A program made the position numbers and the translations under genes. Below, piece after piece: positions 22,523 through 32,739 of a DNA stretch of 64,000 nt; the stretch's first letter is position 1; every line of letters begins with the position of its first letter. The notes beneath the pieces are model-generated. The model searched no databases, had not been told where the DNA came from, and saw only the letters and a program-made list of their open reading frames with translations. This DNA is from Cololabis saira (lineage: Eukaryota > Chordata > Actinopteri > Beloniformes > Belonidae): positions 62,001 to 126,000 of the forward strand of contig NC_084590.1 of assembly GCF_033807715.1 (NCBI RefSeq), in the 5' to 3' direction.

Positions 22523-22896
22523 GATGTCTGTGTAAAAGCTTGGCAGATGACCCACGGTCTTCTTCCCTGCAGAGCCTCCAACAATTGCAATACTGCGGTC
22601 CACTCCTTGACCTGCAAAGGAAGGGTGTTGAAAGAGCGAGATACCTGTGCCATGAAAGGAGTCCTTTGAGGTTGTGGAGCTAGGGTTATGGTCAATATTA
22701 TCAGCCGCAGCAGTTGTGAAGACGCCACCACGCATCTTAGGAGGGCAGACCACCTGTTCTTTGTGGTACTGCTGTATGACCCTTTCTCCAAGTTGGGCTA
22801 ACAGACAAAGCACACGGTCATATGTTATACTGAGACCCAAATTTGAAAGCCGTTCCACAAGCTCCATCTTCCTTGTTTGAGCATGGATCATCAGGC
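22523..22896 (-). pseudogene. Academ-like protein, part after the first frameshift
   Basis: Minus strand: GLMIHAQTRKMELVERLSNL, then VVCPPKMRGGVFTTAAADNI, DHNPSSTTSKDSFHGTGISL and FYTDI. This continues the frame that stops at 22897; two extra bases in the tactgtata stretch near 22902 explain the shift. It is cut at 22523 by the Rex-like LINE and continues beyond it at 19257. Confidence 0.62.
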
Positions 22897-24297
22897 CTAT
22901 ATACAGTACATGGGAACAGGTGTCTCCTGAGTGGCATTGTGTCTGACGTTGGCAGATGTGGATCCTTCGCGGCGCCTGTGCTTGATACTATTAAACTTAA
23001 GCAGTTGTGCAATGGTTAAGGCTGCTGACTTTGCTGGACATGCACTCTGGTCTTTTATGGTTGGACCTTCAAGGATCATATTTACCAGGGCCAGCAGTGA
23101 GTTTGGCACAGAATCTCTTTGGCAGCTTTCATGGAATCCAGTGAAGGGTTCCACGTCAAACATGTGGCGGCGCACAATGTTTGCAGCACGACCCAGGCAG
23201 ACAGCATCACGGTCACTGCTCCATTCGCATGCCTTAGCCAGGGCTGCACCAATGTCATCATTGAATGCAAGAAGCACATCCCGGCCTTGGGACAGAGCTT
23301 TCAGGTTTGGGATCTGAGCCAAAAGTATTTCCTTTAATTTTGTGGTGTGAACTTTAGATGCAAGCCTAATGCCAAGCTGCTCCATCCTTGCCATGTACAT
23401 GTCAGCTGGATCAGCTAGCCTGAAAACTGGTGCAATGCCCTCATCTAAAAGAGACTCCTCAATGTACATCACAACCTCAGCAAAAGCAATTCCTGATAAC
23501 ATTGTTTCCTCAACAGTTCTCCCACTTTGCTGCTTTTCTTCGGTTTTGGGTTTTCTAACACGGTTGTAGAGGCCCACCAAACACTTAGTGTGATATTTTG
23601 CTTCAAGCGCAATCATATCTCCTGGGCTTAGACGAGCCAGCAATTCTGTGTCTTGCAAGAGTTCTGCACATGTCCTAACTTGCTGGTCCAGTTGAAATGT
23701 TACTGCTTCATGTAAACTATCTGTGGCAGCTGGTTTGCAACAGAAAAAACAAAGTTCTGGAGCTTGGTGTTCAGTGCTTGAACGTCCCTTTCTCTGTTTA
23801 CTTGGGACTGCAGTGGTGTCATTGTCATCTGTACTAGTGGTGTCATTGTCATCTGTACTAGTGGTGTCATTGTCATCTGTACTAGTGGTGTCATTGTCAT
23901 CTGTACTAGTGGTGTCATTGTCATCTGTACTAGTGGTGTCATTGTCATCTGTAATAGATTTGTTCATAGCTCTCTTCTCAGCCCGTTGAACTTTAGTCTT
24001 GTTGTAGGCCAGTCTGCATGACTGATGCCACCATGCATTGTTTTCAACAAGAGCTTCTTCAAACCCCTTTCCCTGATCCAGTTTCTCTATCAGGATCCCT
24101 TTTGGCAGTGCATTTAATTCACTCAGTCTTAGGAGATCTTCAGCTAAAGATGTGTATGCACTCCCTGTATGCTTCCTCTTAGTTAGTGTTGGATCAGTCA
24201 GCTTCTCTTTACTGTCTTTTTGACAGATAACACACAAAGCCCAGTTTATATTGGTTGTTGGACACCCTGCGTCCTTTAGCACAAACTTTTGTGACAT
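22897..24297 (-). pseudogene. Academ-like protein, N-terminal part
   Basis: The first ATG on the minus strand is at 24297 (MSQKFVLKDAG). Residues ~20-110 contain CVICQKDSKEKL and, further on, WWHQSCRLAYNKTKVQRAEK, so a C-x2-C...H-x3-C finger is plausible. Next is an Asp/Thr-rich repeat (listed separately), then ELCFFCCKPA and a long helical region with RLASKVHTTKLKEILLAQIP. The frame ends at 22897 with a premature stop. The start fits a preceding leader intron ending at 24335. Its role is presumably DNA binding or assembly of the transposase; nothing in the sequence proves this. Confidence 0.6.
23816..23957. repeat. 24-bp coding tandem repeat, six copies
   Basis: Unit gtgtcattgtcatctgtact plus agtg, six near-identical copies, in frame. 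On the minus strand it encodes repeats of TSTDDNDT, an acidic low-complexity linker in the N-terminal third of the Academ-like protein. The near-identity of the copies implies recent slippage. Confidence 0.93.
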
Positions 24298-24334
24298 ACT
24301 GGTAGTCAATCAGTTTCCACCATCATTATGGCAT

Positions 24335-24444
24335 CTGAAATACAAGTGTCACAGATTCAGAAATGGACAGAAGTAATATTTTGTAGAAAAACAATTTAGC
24401 TATCTTAGACTAATTTAACTAGCTTGAAAGCTATGTTCACTCAC
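24335..24444 (-). other. Probable leader intron of the Academ-like gene
   Basis: On the minus strand the donor reads gatcag then gtgagtgaac (near-consensus) and the acceptor reads acttgtatttcag, 38 bases before the ATG at 24297. The intron is 110 bases long. It rests only on splice-site likeness. Confidence 0.5.
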
Positions 24445-25084
24445 CTGATCCACAGGTCTTCATTCACCCAACAGGATGCATTGCTTTTCTTCCTTAAGCC
24501 AAAACCTATGGTGTTCAAAATGTTGGGTTACTAAAATGTAGTATATAAGTCACAGTTCTGATAAAATGTTGAACATCTCTGTACCACTAAAACTACTCTG
24601 TCAAATGGAATCTTTAGGCTATGATTTGACTTGCTAACCTAGTTACCTAATCTAGCTAGCCAGAAAGTTAACATTTTTTTAGCTAGCTAGAAATCTAGCT
24701 CACATGATTTACTCATTTAGAATGTGTGCGAGTATTTTATTTTATTTTATTTTGTTTTGTTTAAAGCTATGACAGCTGTCAGACCCTATTATATGCACTG
24801 TGACACTACTTTGTGGGTTACCCAGAAGAGGGTTGATGAGACCGCATGCTTAAAAGTCACTCCCTGCTAAACTTCCATGGTGTCTCGTGCAGATACACAA
24901 AAAAGTGTTGGATAAAATATGTAAATTCACAGAGTGTCATACAGTGTCATATCAGAAAAGAAATATATGGAGGGTCTTGCTGAGGGCAAAACATACTGAC
25001 AACAAAAACAAATTCATATTTGTAATAGAAATCCAATGCAGCCTCGGAAATCCTTAGGCTTTTTATGGTGAGAAATCTGCCTAA
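24445..25084 (-). other. 5' leader region of the Academ-like element, no gene
   Basis: AT-rich DNA between the inverted repeat and the first coding segment, with a ttttatttta run near 24737 and several ctagct palindromes at 24646-24700. It presumably holds the element's promoter, but I cannot point to one. Confidence 0.45.
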
Positions 25085-25612
25085 AATACAAGGCCAAATT
25101 AAATTAAATGCTGTTCCACAATGACATGACTTACAATCATATAATTTTACCTGAAGATCAGCAACACTTGTGAGATTGTTGAAGTAGTCACAAATTATCT
25201 AGGTGGTACACAATACTCTGATATGACCAACACACAGCAAAAATGAAGAATTGTCCTCGCCTGAAATAAATTTACAATTAGACAGCCAATAAAGCCTGAA
25301 CAAGTCTGCTTATTGCATTAAAATTGACTCTTAGTCAGCTGAGCAACATGTAACCATTTACCACACCTAAATAGCAGGTCATATCCCAAAGCACATAGGC
25401 TCTACATAGATTTTAGTGAAGATAGGGCGAGGTTGGGCCAGTTGAGGATGTGGTGCGGTGCTATGGCCACTAGGGGGCGTATTTCCATTGGCCCAATATC
25501 CAGAATTGTTCTTACTGTAATACATTTGTCAACATATATGCCAAGTTTGGTGCTTTTATCACAAATGGGCACGATTCTAGGTATTCACAGTGCTTAGCCG
25601 CCCCACTATTTA
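25085..25612 (+). repeat. Terminal inverted repeat, 5' end of the Academ-like element
   Basis: Complementary to 8249-8330 joined to 12739-13165, with only scattered differences. The clearest is an extra cattctaggtattcacagtg-like stretch near the outer end. Landmark gctcagctgactaagagtca appears in complement near 25330. The outer end is ccgcccca at about 25599-25606. Confidence 0.85.
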
Positions 25613-26268
25613 TGCTGAACCTGAACTCAGGGAAACACAAAGCGACATTTCTTCAACCCGGGCAAGAGGGCTCAGTTGAGTCTGTTTCAGAAAGTGAGCT
25701 AACTCATACTTGGAGTCTGTTACCGACTCAGTGAAGAAAACCTGCTCAAAAGTAGCATTTGTTCAACATACCCCCAGTTTATTTCTGTCTCCTCTCCTTA
25801 ATGAAGCTGAACACCAGTTTACATTGAATACTTAACCAGTGATTCAAATTCTGACTGTTGCAGGAAGCCTTGAGAGATACTTTGAAGTCAGAATGAAATG
25901 TGTGTTTGCAGAAAAATGGTTAATAATGTATACCACATGTTTACTGTGGGTTGATTGTTTTCTTCTGTTGTAAATAACTGGATGAAAGTATCTGCTAACT
26001 AATGTGATCAGAGCACTGGGAGCAAAAGAGCTTTGTCGAAATCAATTGCTGATTTAAGTCTCTAACAAAACAAAACACTGCTTTTGCATCTAATGCTTAT
26101 TTTGCATATTAATATATTTTGCAATACATGTTTAAGTACTGATCCAATAGAAGTGGAAGTTAATGAATGGATGAGTGGATGGTGGATTAGATGGTGGAAG
26201 TAGTGAATTGGTGCGTACAAGTAAAACTTAAATGAAGTGAACAAGTCTGTTTTCCTACAACAGTTGGT
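25613..26268. other. No gene recognised
   Basis: AT-rich flank between the Academ-like element and the tRNA. The start (cctgaactcagggaaacaca, then gtttcagaaagtgagctaac) and the left flank at ~8226 (ctgtttcacaaagtgggttt) look like parts of a common fish repeat into which the element may have inserted. No reading frame is supported. Confidence 0.5.
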
Positions 26269-26350
26269 GGTAGTGTGGCCGAGCGGTCCAAGGTGCTGGA
26301 TTTAGGCTCCAGTCTTGGAAGAGGCGTGGGTTCAAATCCCATCATGGCTT
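26269..26350 (+). tRNA. tRNA-Leu (UAG), possibly a pseudogene
   Basis: An 82-base cloverleaf. D-arm/box A is tggccgagcgg. The anticodon stem-loop is ctgga-tttaggc-tccag with anticodon TAG, followed by a long type-II variable arm, and T-arm/box B is gggttcaaatccc. The acceptor stem is weak: 5' ggtagtg against 3' catggct gives one A:G mismatch and three G:U pairs, where an intact copy should pair well. There is no A-rich tail. The promoter boxes are intact, so transcription is possible, but the stem suggests decay. Confidence 0.72.
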
Positions 26351-26531
26351 CAAAGTGGTTGGGCATTCTGTTCTTCTTTGTTTCATCATTTTAAAACTTT
26401 TTTGGTTTGATCTCTATATTTATTTTACAGGGAAATTCACAATTTCTACAATTGCACCAGAGCTAGCAAACAGCTATTTTGCATCTGTAGTCCCACAACA
26501 CAGGCAAAAGAAGAAGAATAGATACAAGAAA

Positions 26532-27390
26532 TCAAACAAATAAATAGTGAAAGAAATGTTGTATTTTATTTACAGCAGTCGAGGCGAAGTTGACCTCAAA
26601 CTCCTGACGCAGGTCATTCATCAGGTTCACAGGTGGAACGTTGATTTGAGTCTGCGACAGCCATGTTGTTTGTTGAGGCACCACCAGATACGTCAGATAG
26701 GAGGGATGCTCTGTCTGGCGAGGCGTCACACACAATCTCTTCACCTGCCGAGTGTCTTCAGATGTAGACACTGACACACAAGAAAATGTGATTCATATAT
26801 TTCCTGTGGGTCTACTCTAATAATGTGATCCAGTATTATCAAACGTAATGTTGTTGATGAAAACATGAAGTCTCACTTTCAACCCTGGGAAGAGCTCTGC
26901 TCTTCCTTTTCTTGTTCTTTTGTTTGCCCTAAAATCCAACACATGTAAAAATGTGTCTTTGCTGTGGCTGTGATTCATCAGCCCAAGTGACGTGATGTGA
27001 CTGTGTGTGAATGACGTACATAGTTGTCCTGGCTGGACCAATTGGGGGCTTCTGCTCATGTAAGAGTCGCTCCAGCTTGGCCTGCTGGTAATATTTGTCC
27101 TTTTTTTTTTGGTTTGAAAGTGACTTCCACTGTGGAGAGTTGACACTGTCAGACATTGTACTGACTGGCAACCAAAACAACAGCTGTTAAATACATAGGT
27201 CCACATTTAAGCGCATAAGGAAGTTCTTCAAAAGGCAAATCTGCATTGATTGTTCTGGTGTGACTTCCGACTGGAGGAAGGAAGGTGCTGAAGTTAGGCT
27301 CAGCCGGGAAGACAGGAGGAGGAGGTGCCGATAAAGGAGGTGGAGAATGGGCCGTGTCTGCCAACAGGTTTCGAAGTTTCAGGACGATTG
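26532..27390 (-). pseudogene. HMG-box (TCF/LEF-like) gene remnant, about four exons
   Basis: On the minus strand, an exon ending near 27160 starts MAIVLKLRNLLADTAHS and is proline-rich. The next (about 27150-27020) reads QWKSLSNQKKKDKYYQQAKL then ERLLHEQKP, after which one missing base shifts the frame to NWSSQDNY just before a gtacgt donor. A short exon near 26935-26885 gives GKQKNKKRKSRALPR. A last one (about 26775-26535) gives LCVTPRQTEHPSYLTYLVVP and ends near an aataaa. KYYxxAxxERxLHxQ...NWSxxDNYGK..KRK is the second half of TCF/LEF-type HMG boxes, which bend DNA. The first HMG helix is missing and the frame is broken. Confidence 0.55.
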
Positions 27391-27469
27391 CCATGGTTCT
27401 AACATAAAGAAAGAACAAATTAAATGATCTTGACAAATAAATCATGAAATCACTCTTTAAAGAATACAT

Positions 27470-27956
27470 ATTAAATGACTACAAATCTCTCCAATAACCA
27501 AAAACATGATTCTCAATAACATTTAACTAATTCGATCAAATCTATCCATTCTTCATGTCAGAGACACTTTAACTAAAATAACATAAATAAACTACTTACA
27601 TTGGAGGTCAAACCAAATGACACATGGCAAACACCTGACAAAACCCTTAAACACTCAGTCAAGGTGTGAGTGCTTGGAGACAAAAGGAGGAAATAATCTT
27701 CAGACTATTTATAAAGTGGGAGGTACCAATACAGATACCCTGAGCCTGTGCCTCTTCCTAGTGGAGAGGAGGGAACATGACCTGACACTTTCTTACAGCG
27801 TTATACACTGCGACGACTGAGGTAAATTTTACCCATGTTGGTAAATCTGTGCTTTGATAAAAAAAGGGAAGAGAATAAACATGTTCTTGTTTGGTTTGTG
27901 CTTCTTTGTTTGTGTGTGCTGATAGGCTATTTTCATTCCCCTTTAAGATGGTGTAC
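27470..27956. other. No gene recognised
   Basis: AT-rich DNA upstream of the HMG remnant. Nothing supported beyond short open frames. Confidence 0.5.
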
Positions 27957-28022
27957 GGCAGGGGTGTCGGACTCCAGTCCTCGAGGGCCGGTGTCCCTGC
28001 AGGTTTTAAATGTTTCCCTGCT
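27957..28022 (+). mobile_element. hAT-type terminal fragment
   Basis: The stretch caggggtgtcggactccagt followed by cctcgagggccggtgtccct resembles the CAGGGGTGTC... end of common vertebrate hAT elements. Only ~65 bases remain before the minisatellite begins. Confidence 0.5.
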
Positions 28023-28029
28023 TCCCTGC

Positions 28030-29160
28030 TAAACATGTAATAAATGTGTTATAAACATGTTATAAATTAGTAAATGACTGAAAAGACCCCCCTTTGTGTT
28101 ATAAACATGTTATAAACATATTGTAAATTAGTAAAGAACTGAAAAGACCCCCGCCTTTGTGTTATAAACATGTTATAAACATAATAAATTAGTAAATAAC
28201 TGAAAAGACCCCCCCTCTTTGTGTTATAAACATGTAATAAATGTGTTATAAATTAGTAAATAACTGAAAAGACCCCCCCTTTGTGTTATGAACATGTTAT
28301 AAACATATTATAAATTAATAAATAACTGAAAAGACCCACGCCTTTGTGTTATAAACATGTAATAAATGTGTTATAAATTAGTAAATAACTGAAAAGACCC
28401 CCTTTGTGTTATAAACATGTAATAAACATATTATAAATTAGTAAATAACTGAAAAGACCCCCCTTGTGTTATAAACATGTAATAAATGTGTTATAAAACA
28501 TGTTATAAATGAGTAAATAACTGAAAAGACCCCCCCCTTTGTGTTATAGACATGTTATAAATATATAATAAATTAGTAAATAACTGAAAAGACCCCCCCC
28601 TTTGTGTTATAAACATGTTATAAACATATTATAAATTAGTAAATAACTGAAAAGACCCCCTTTGTGTTATAAAACATGTAATAAACATATTGTAAATGAG
28701 TAAATAACTGAAAAGACACCCTTTTGTGTTATAAACATGTTATAAACATATTGTAAATTAGTAAATTGAAAAGACCCCCCCATTTGTGTTATACACATGT
28801 AATAAATGTGTTATAAATTAGTAAATAACTGAAAAGAGCCCCCCCTTGTGTTATAGACATGTTATAAACATATTATAAATTAGTAAATAACTGAAAAGAC
28901 CCCCCCCTTTGTGTTATAAACATGTAATAAATGTGTTATAAATTAGTAAATAACTGAAAAGAACCCCCCTTTGTGTTATAAACATGTAATAAATGTGTTA
29001 TAAACATGTTATAAATTAGTAAATAACTGAAAAGACCCCCTTTGTGTTATAAACATGTTATAAACATATTGTAAATTAAATAACTGAAAAGACCCCCACT
29101 TTGTGTTATACACATGTAATAAATGTGTTACAAATTAGTAAAGAACTGAAAAGACCCCCC
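28030..29160. repeat. Minisatellite, unit about 60 bp, about 18 copies
   Basis: Each unit has a C-run, ttgtgttataaacatgt, one or two ataaacat(g/a)tt steps, taaattagtaaataactg and aaaagac. Units vary from ~57 to ~80 bases, mainly through the C-run and an extra ttataaacatg step. Confidence 0.93.
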
Positions 29161-29161
29161 T

Positions 29162-29425
29162 TTTGGTTTTGGTTTGACATAAAGAGTCGTGGGCGGTGTC
29201 ATCTGACTCAGTTTTGAGTACTTGACCTTCATTGGCATGAATAAGCCCCGCCCCTTCTTCTGATTGGTCAATATTTGATAGTCACTATTTTCTGCCATAA
29301 CTTTTGAATGGATTGACATAAAGAGTCGTGGGTGGTGTCATTGGATGTGGTTTAGAGTCGTTGACCTTCATTGGTGTAAATTGGCTACGCCCATTCTTTT
29401 GATTGGTCGATATTCCATAGTTCCA
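29162..29425 (+). repeat. Two diverged ~130-bp direct repeats
   Basis: Each copy holds gacataaagagtcgtgggcg, ttgaccttcattggc(a/g)t, cgcccc/cgccca, and gattggtc(a/g)atatt. No reading frame. Confidence 0.75.
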
Positions 29426-29579
29426 TAGTGTCATAAACCGGTTATATCTTCAAAACTAAAGCAGCACAAACAAAATTTCTTTCTGCACAAACCAGCACTA
29501 ACGCAGCACAAACGATTGCGAATATTTTCACTGAGTTTTCACTGAATTTTGCGTGGGGAGGGGGGCCAGCTTCACGCAG

Positions 29580-30130
29580 GTAAAGGGGACCTATTATGAA
29601 AAACAAGTTTTTTCTTGTTTTAACATATATAAAGTGGTCTCCCCTCACCCTGCCAACACAGAGAAGGAGTAAAGCAACCAAATTCTGCAGTGTCTGTACA
29701 CCTCGCCCGGCTGAATCTTCCAGTGTCATGTGACTTCTACGAGCCGTTCAGAATCTGCTCCCGTCGCTCTCTGTCCACAATGAAACCGTTAAACTCTCTC
29801 TGTCCACACTGAAACCGTTAAACTCTCTCTGTCCACACTGAAACTGTTAAATTCGCGGCCAGTTAGGACAGTCCAATACAAAAAAAATAAATCCATGGAA
29901 TTGAATCTCCTGCTACACGTCATTCAGGCAGCCAATCAGCACAGAGCCTCATTATCATAGCCCCGCCCCTCAGAATCCCTCACAGAAAAGAGGTTAGAAA
30001 CGGTAAAACTAGAGACATGGGCAACAGGCTGAATTTCTGATTTATGTAGAAAAAACAAGCTTTTGATAGTTTTTAAGACATTCAAGGCCACACACACACA
30101 CACTGTTTTTTTTTTTTTTTGCAGATTTCC
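29580..30130 (+). mobile_element. Interspersed repeat starting ggggacctattatg (fragment)
   Basis: The start aaaggggacctattatgaaa is a familiar fish interspersed repeat end. The body contains three copies of a ~28-bp unit with tctctctgtccacactgaaa at 29768-29855, plus gccaatcagcacagagcctc. The complementary end is not seen. The flanks 29440-29580 and 30131-30449 show nothing else. Confidence 0.45.
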
Positions 30131-30448
30131 ATTAACAGGCACAACCCTGTAAAAGTGGCCTTCGGGAGCCTTAACAGAGCAAAAAACGGTACTCAGGTTG
30201 TCTAACAGGAACCTCCTGGTGGGGGGTCTCTGCTGGTCGGGATTTCTAAATTAGATTCAGCACTGTCACGTAAACATAAATAATGTGACCACGAATCGCT
30301 GAAGCATTTGGACCAGAGACATTTTCTTGCAAGTACATTTAAGCACCTTCAATTGAACTACTATGCCCTTGTTTTATCTTGCCTCTTAAAACGTGTCTTT
30401 TATCCATGCTTTTATGTTTTCCACTTTGGTGGACAATAATGAATTATT

Positions 30449-30535
30449 TTATTCTATTCTATTCTATTCTATTCTATTCTATTCTATTCTATTCTATTCT
30501 ATTCTATTCTATTCTATCTGTTCTATTCTATTCTA
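30449..30535. repeat. (ATTCT)n microsatellite
   Basis: About 16 pentamer units with one interruption (atctgttct). Confidence 0.95.
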
Positions 30536-30636
30536 ATGAAGTTGGATATTATAAGAAAAGAACGATGGATGGACCGCCGAGTTGGTTTAGGTCTTGTTGC
30601 CATATTACACAAATATACGGGTCGGACAGGGGTTTC

Positions 30637-30697
30637 TTTTAATTCAATTCAATTTTAGTTATATAACATCTTTTACAACAGAAGTTGTCTCTAGGCA
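30637..30697 (-). mobile_element. L2-type LINE 3' tail fragment
   Basis: Reverse complement of the 44900-44956 tail: starts ttcaattcaattttagttat and continues through acaacagaagttgtctctag. Strongly truncated and diverged. Confidence 0.65.
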
Positions 30698-30829
30698 TGT
30701 GTAATGTGTGTAATGAAGACACGCCGGCTGAAGGGGCAGAGGAGACAGCCCTGTTAGAGGCCTCTGTGCGGCAGATTTACCTTGAACTCCTGCTAGTTAA
30801 AAAGCACCTAAGGGTACCTAATGGGGATT

Positions 30830-32075
30830 TTGTATTTTTTCTGAAGGACTTTAACGCTCATGTGGGTAATGTTTTCAAGACGGGCGTGAGTTGGAGGATT
30901 GCTTCTTCGATCTGAACCAGAGTGGTTTATTGGCCTTTTGTAGATGTTATGGACGTTGTGTTCGTGATGAACATGGTTCATTCTGGACATGGTTGGTCCA
31001 TAATGTACACTGTTTTATCATAAATGTGTCCATAGGTGCATGTGGTATCAGGACACCCTAAGCTATGGTTCGATGAGCAGCTTTATATTAGTGTTTGGGA
31101 CTCAGGTGGAGAGAGAAGCTGAGCTGATCATCATCTAGTGGTAAACTGGATTGGATGGTGTGTCAGAGAGGATTTTTAACTCCAATCTGACATAACTGCT
31201 CTGCATCGTGGGGGAGGCAGGAACATTGATTCGCACCTTCATTGTCAAGGCAGCTAATGAAAATGCAGTTGGAGCTGTGGTTTCAAGGTCCTTGGTGCCT
31301 ATACTGCCGTGGTTTCAAGGTCCTTGGTGCCTATTAGGGCTGTTCGATTAATCAATTTTAAATCGTAATCGCGATTATGAACTTTATGAATTATGAAGAA
31401 TTATTAGAACGATGTTAAAACGTGAAACTCGTAAAATCGATTTTTCACTTTTTTTTATTTTTTTTTACACCACATATTAATGATTGATACCATATTAATG
31501 ATTGATGGAAATACCTCTCGCGACAAGTGCCCCATCGGAGAGGTTGTAACATGCCACCGGGCAACCCTCAAGCCATATGCGGTAGACCGGCTCGTGTTCT
31601 TTGCAAAAAACTTGCAAATATGAATAGCAAATGTAATGACTGACATTACACACCTCTACCTCCTTCATGGGTTGCAAATATTATTTAGCATGCAAAGACC
31701 AAGTTTAGTTTAATTAGAAAATGTCTTGTTTTATTTAATTGGAAATATAACTTACTGTTTGTTTGCAAGTGCTGATATTTTTTTCAGAGATAAAACTTTA
31801 TATTTTATTATATTTTTTAAAACTTTTTTTCAACTTATTTTACAGAGCTTTGCACTTTATTCATTCATTTTTGGTTTAATAAGAGCAAAGTTTGCACTTG
31901 CCCAACGGGGCAAATGAATGGGGCAATAAAAAAACTTTTGTCAATTCACAAAATAATCGTAATCGTAATCGTAATCGTAATCGAAAATCGGATTTTGAGA
32001 GAAAAAAATCGAGATTTTATTTTTGGGCAAAATCGAACAGCCCTAGTGCCTATACTGGTGGCAATCTTCAGTACT
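30830..32075 (+). mobile_element. Diverged fragment of a LINE-F-family element (split by a hAT)
   Basis: Matches 33380-33950 of LINE-F: gactttaacgctcatgtggg against gacttcaacgctcacgtggg, gatctgaacc, tcaggacaccctaagc, gatcatcatctagtggt, and ggtttcaaggtccttggtgc. It is full of indels and stops. Its 3' end is interrupted at 31335-32045 by a hAT element and continues with actggtggcaatc. A ~26-bp stretch (gtggtttcaaggtccttggt...) is duplicated just before the hAT. Confidence 0.72.
31335..32045. mobile_element. hAT non-autonomous element with 8-bp target duplication
   Basis: Terminal inverted repeats are tagggctgttcga and tcgaacagcccta. The 8-bp target duplication gtgcctat lies at 31327-31334 and 32046-32053, as expected of hAT transposition. 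It is 711 bp with no transposase and contains gtaatc repeats near the right end (31960-31983). Confidence 0.9.
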
Positions 32076-32739
32076 TACATATTAAAGGACAAAGTTGACT
32101 TTCCTACAACAAGACATATTTATCCATATTATTTTTTTTAGAAAACTGTTTAACTATTTTTAATATGGTAGTCATTCTAAACCTTTTTCTCTGGCTATAT
32201 CAAACCACGGTTGCTCAGCGAAAGAAATGTGTTTCTATTCATCTGACAACATACTGTACCATATACATATGTCCAAATTTTTCTTCTATAAATAGTTAGA
32301 CAAAATTTTCTGCACTGAATATGTTCATTATCCAGATATATTACCAGCATAAACTGTGATGTAAGATTATTATATATCACTGAATTGCTCATTAGAATTC
32401 ATTGGATCATCTAATGTATTAATGAGCACCATGTGGCCAAGCAAAGTCTTTTTTCCTTTTTGTTTATCACAGTGCTTTACTTTTAATGGCCAGCCACTCC
32501 AGACAACCTGAACCTCATGGCTGACCTTGAGAGTTTTCTGAAGCTGTTTGGATTTGGCCACATGAATTAATGATATCTAAAGAGGGGCCCCCCTCTGTCA
32601 ACATTGGCCCCATTCCAAACCATAAATCCCTAGTGTAATCTTACAATCAGATCTGATTTGCTTTACTTGACTGATCTCCAACAAACACATCCCATCAAGC
32701 CCCTTGTGAGGCTGCTATGTCAAACCATTCGAATGTTAT
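32076..32739. other. No gene recognised
   Basis: AT-rich DNA. Short open frames on both strands show no family motif. Confidence 0.5.

Larger units (their letters stand above)
8249..25612 (-). mobile_element. Academ-like DNA transposon, interrupted and partly duplicated
   Basis: Long inverted repeats of about 0.5 kb lie at 8249-8330 plus 12739-13165 (3' end) and at 25085-25612 (5' end). Outer ends are tggggcgg and ccgcccca. Between them, on the minus strand, a large protein is spread over several broken frames: a zinc-finger-like N-terminus, a conserved middle, and an XPG/FEN1-like acidic region followed by an eight-cysteine motif. Academ transposases are described as carrying an XPG-type nuclease and a Cys8 finger, hence the label. 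Removing the L1-GC insertion, the tandem duplication and the Rex-like insertion leaves an element of roughly 6.5 kb. A clear target duplication is not seen. It could belong to a related, differently named superfamily. Confidence 0.62.

Noticed and set aside
27617..28036. Short frames before the ~60-bp minisatellite
   Set aside because: No family likeness; one includes the hAT terminal fragment.
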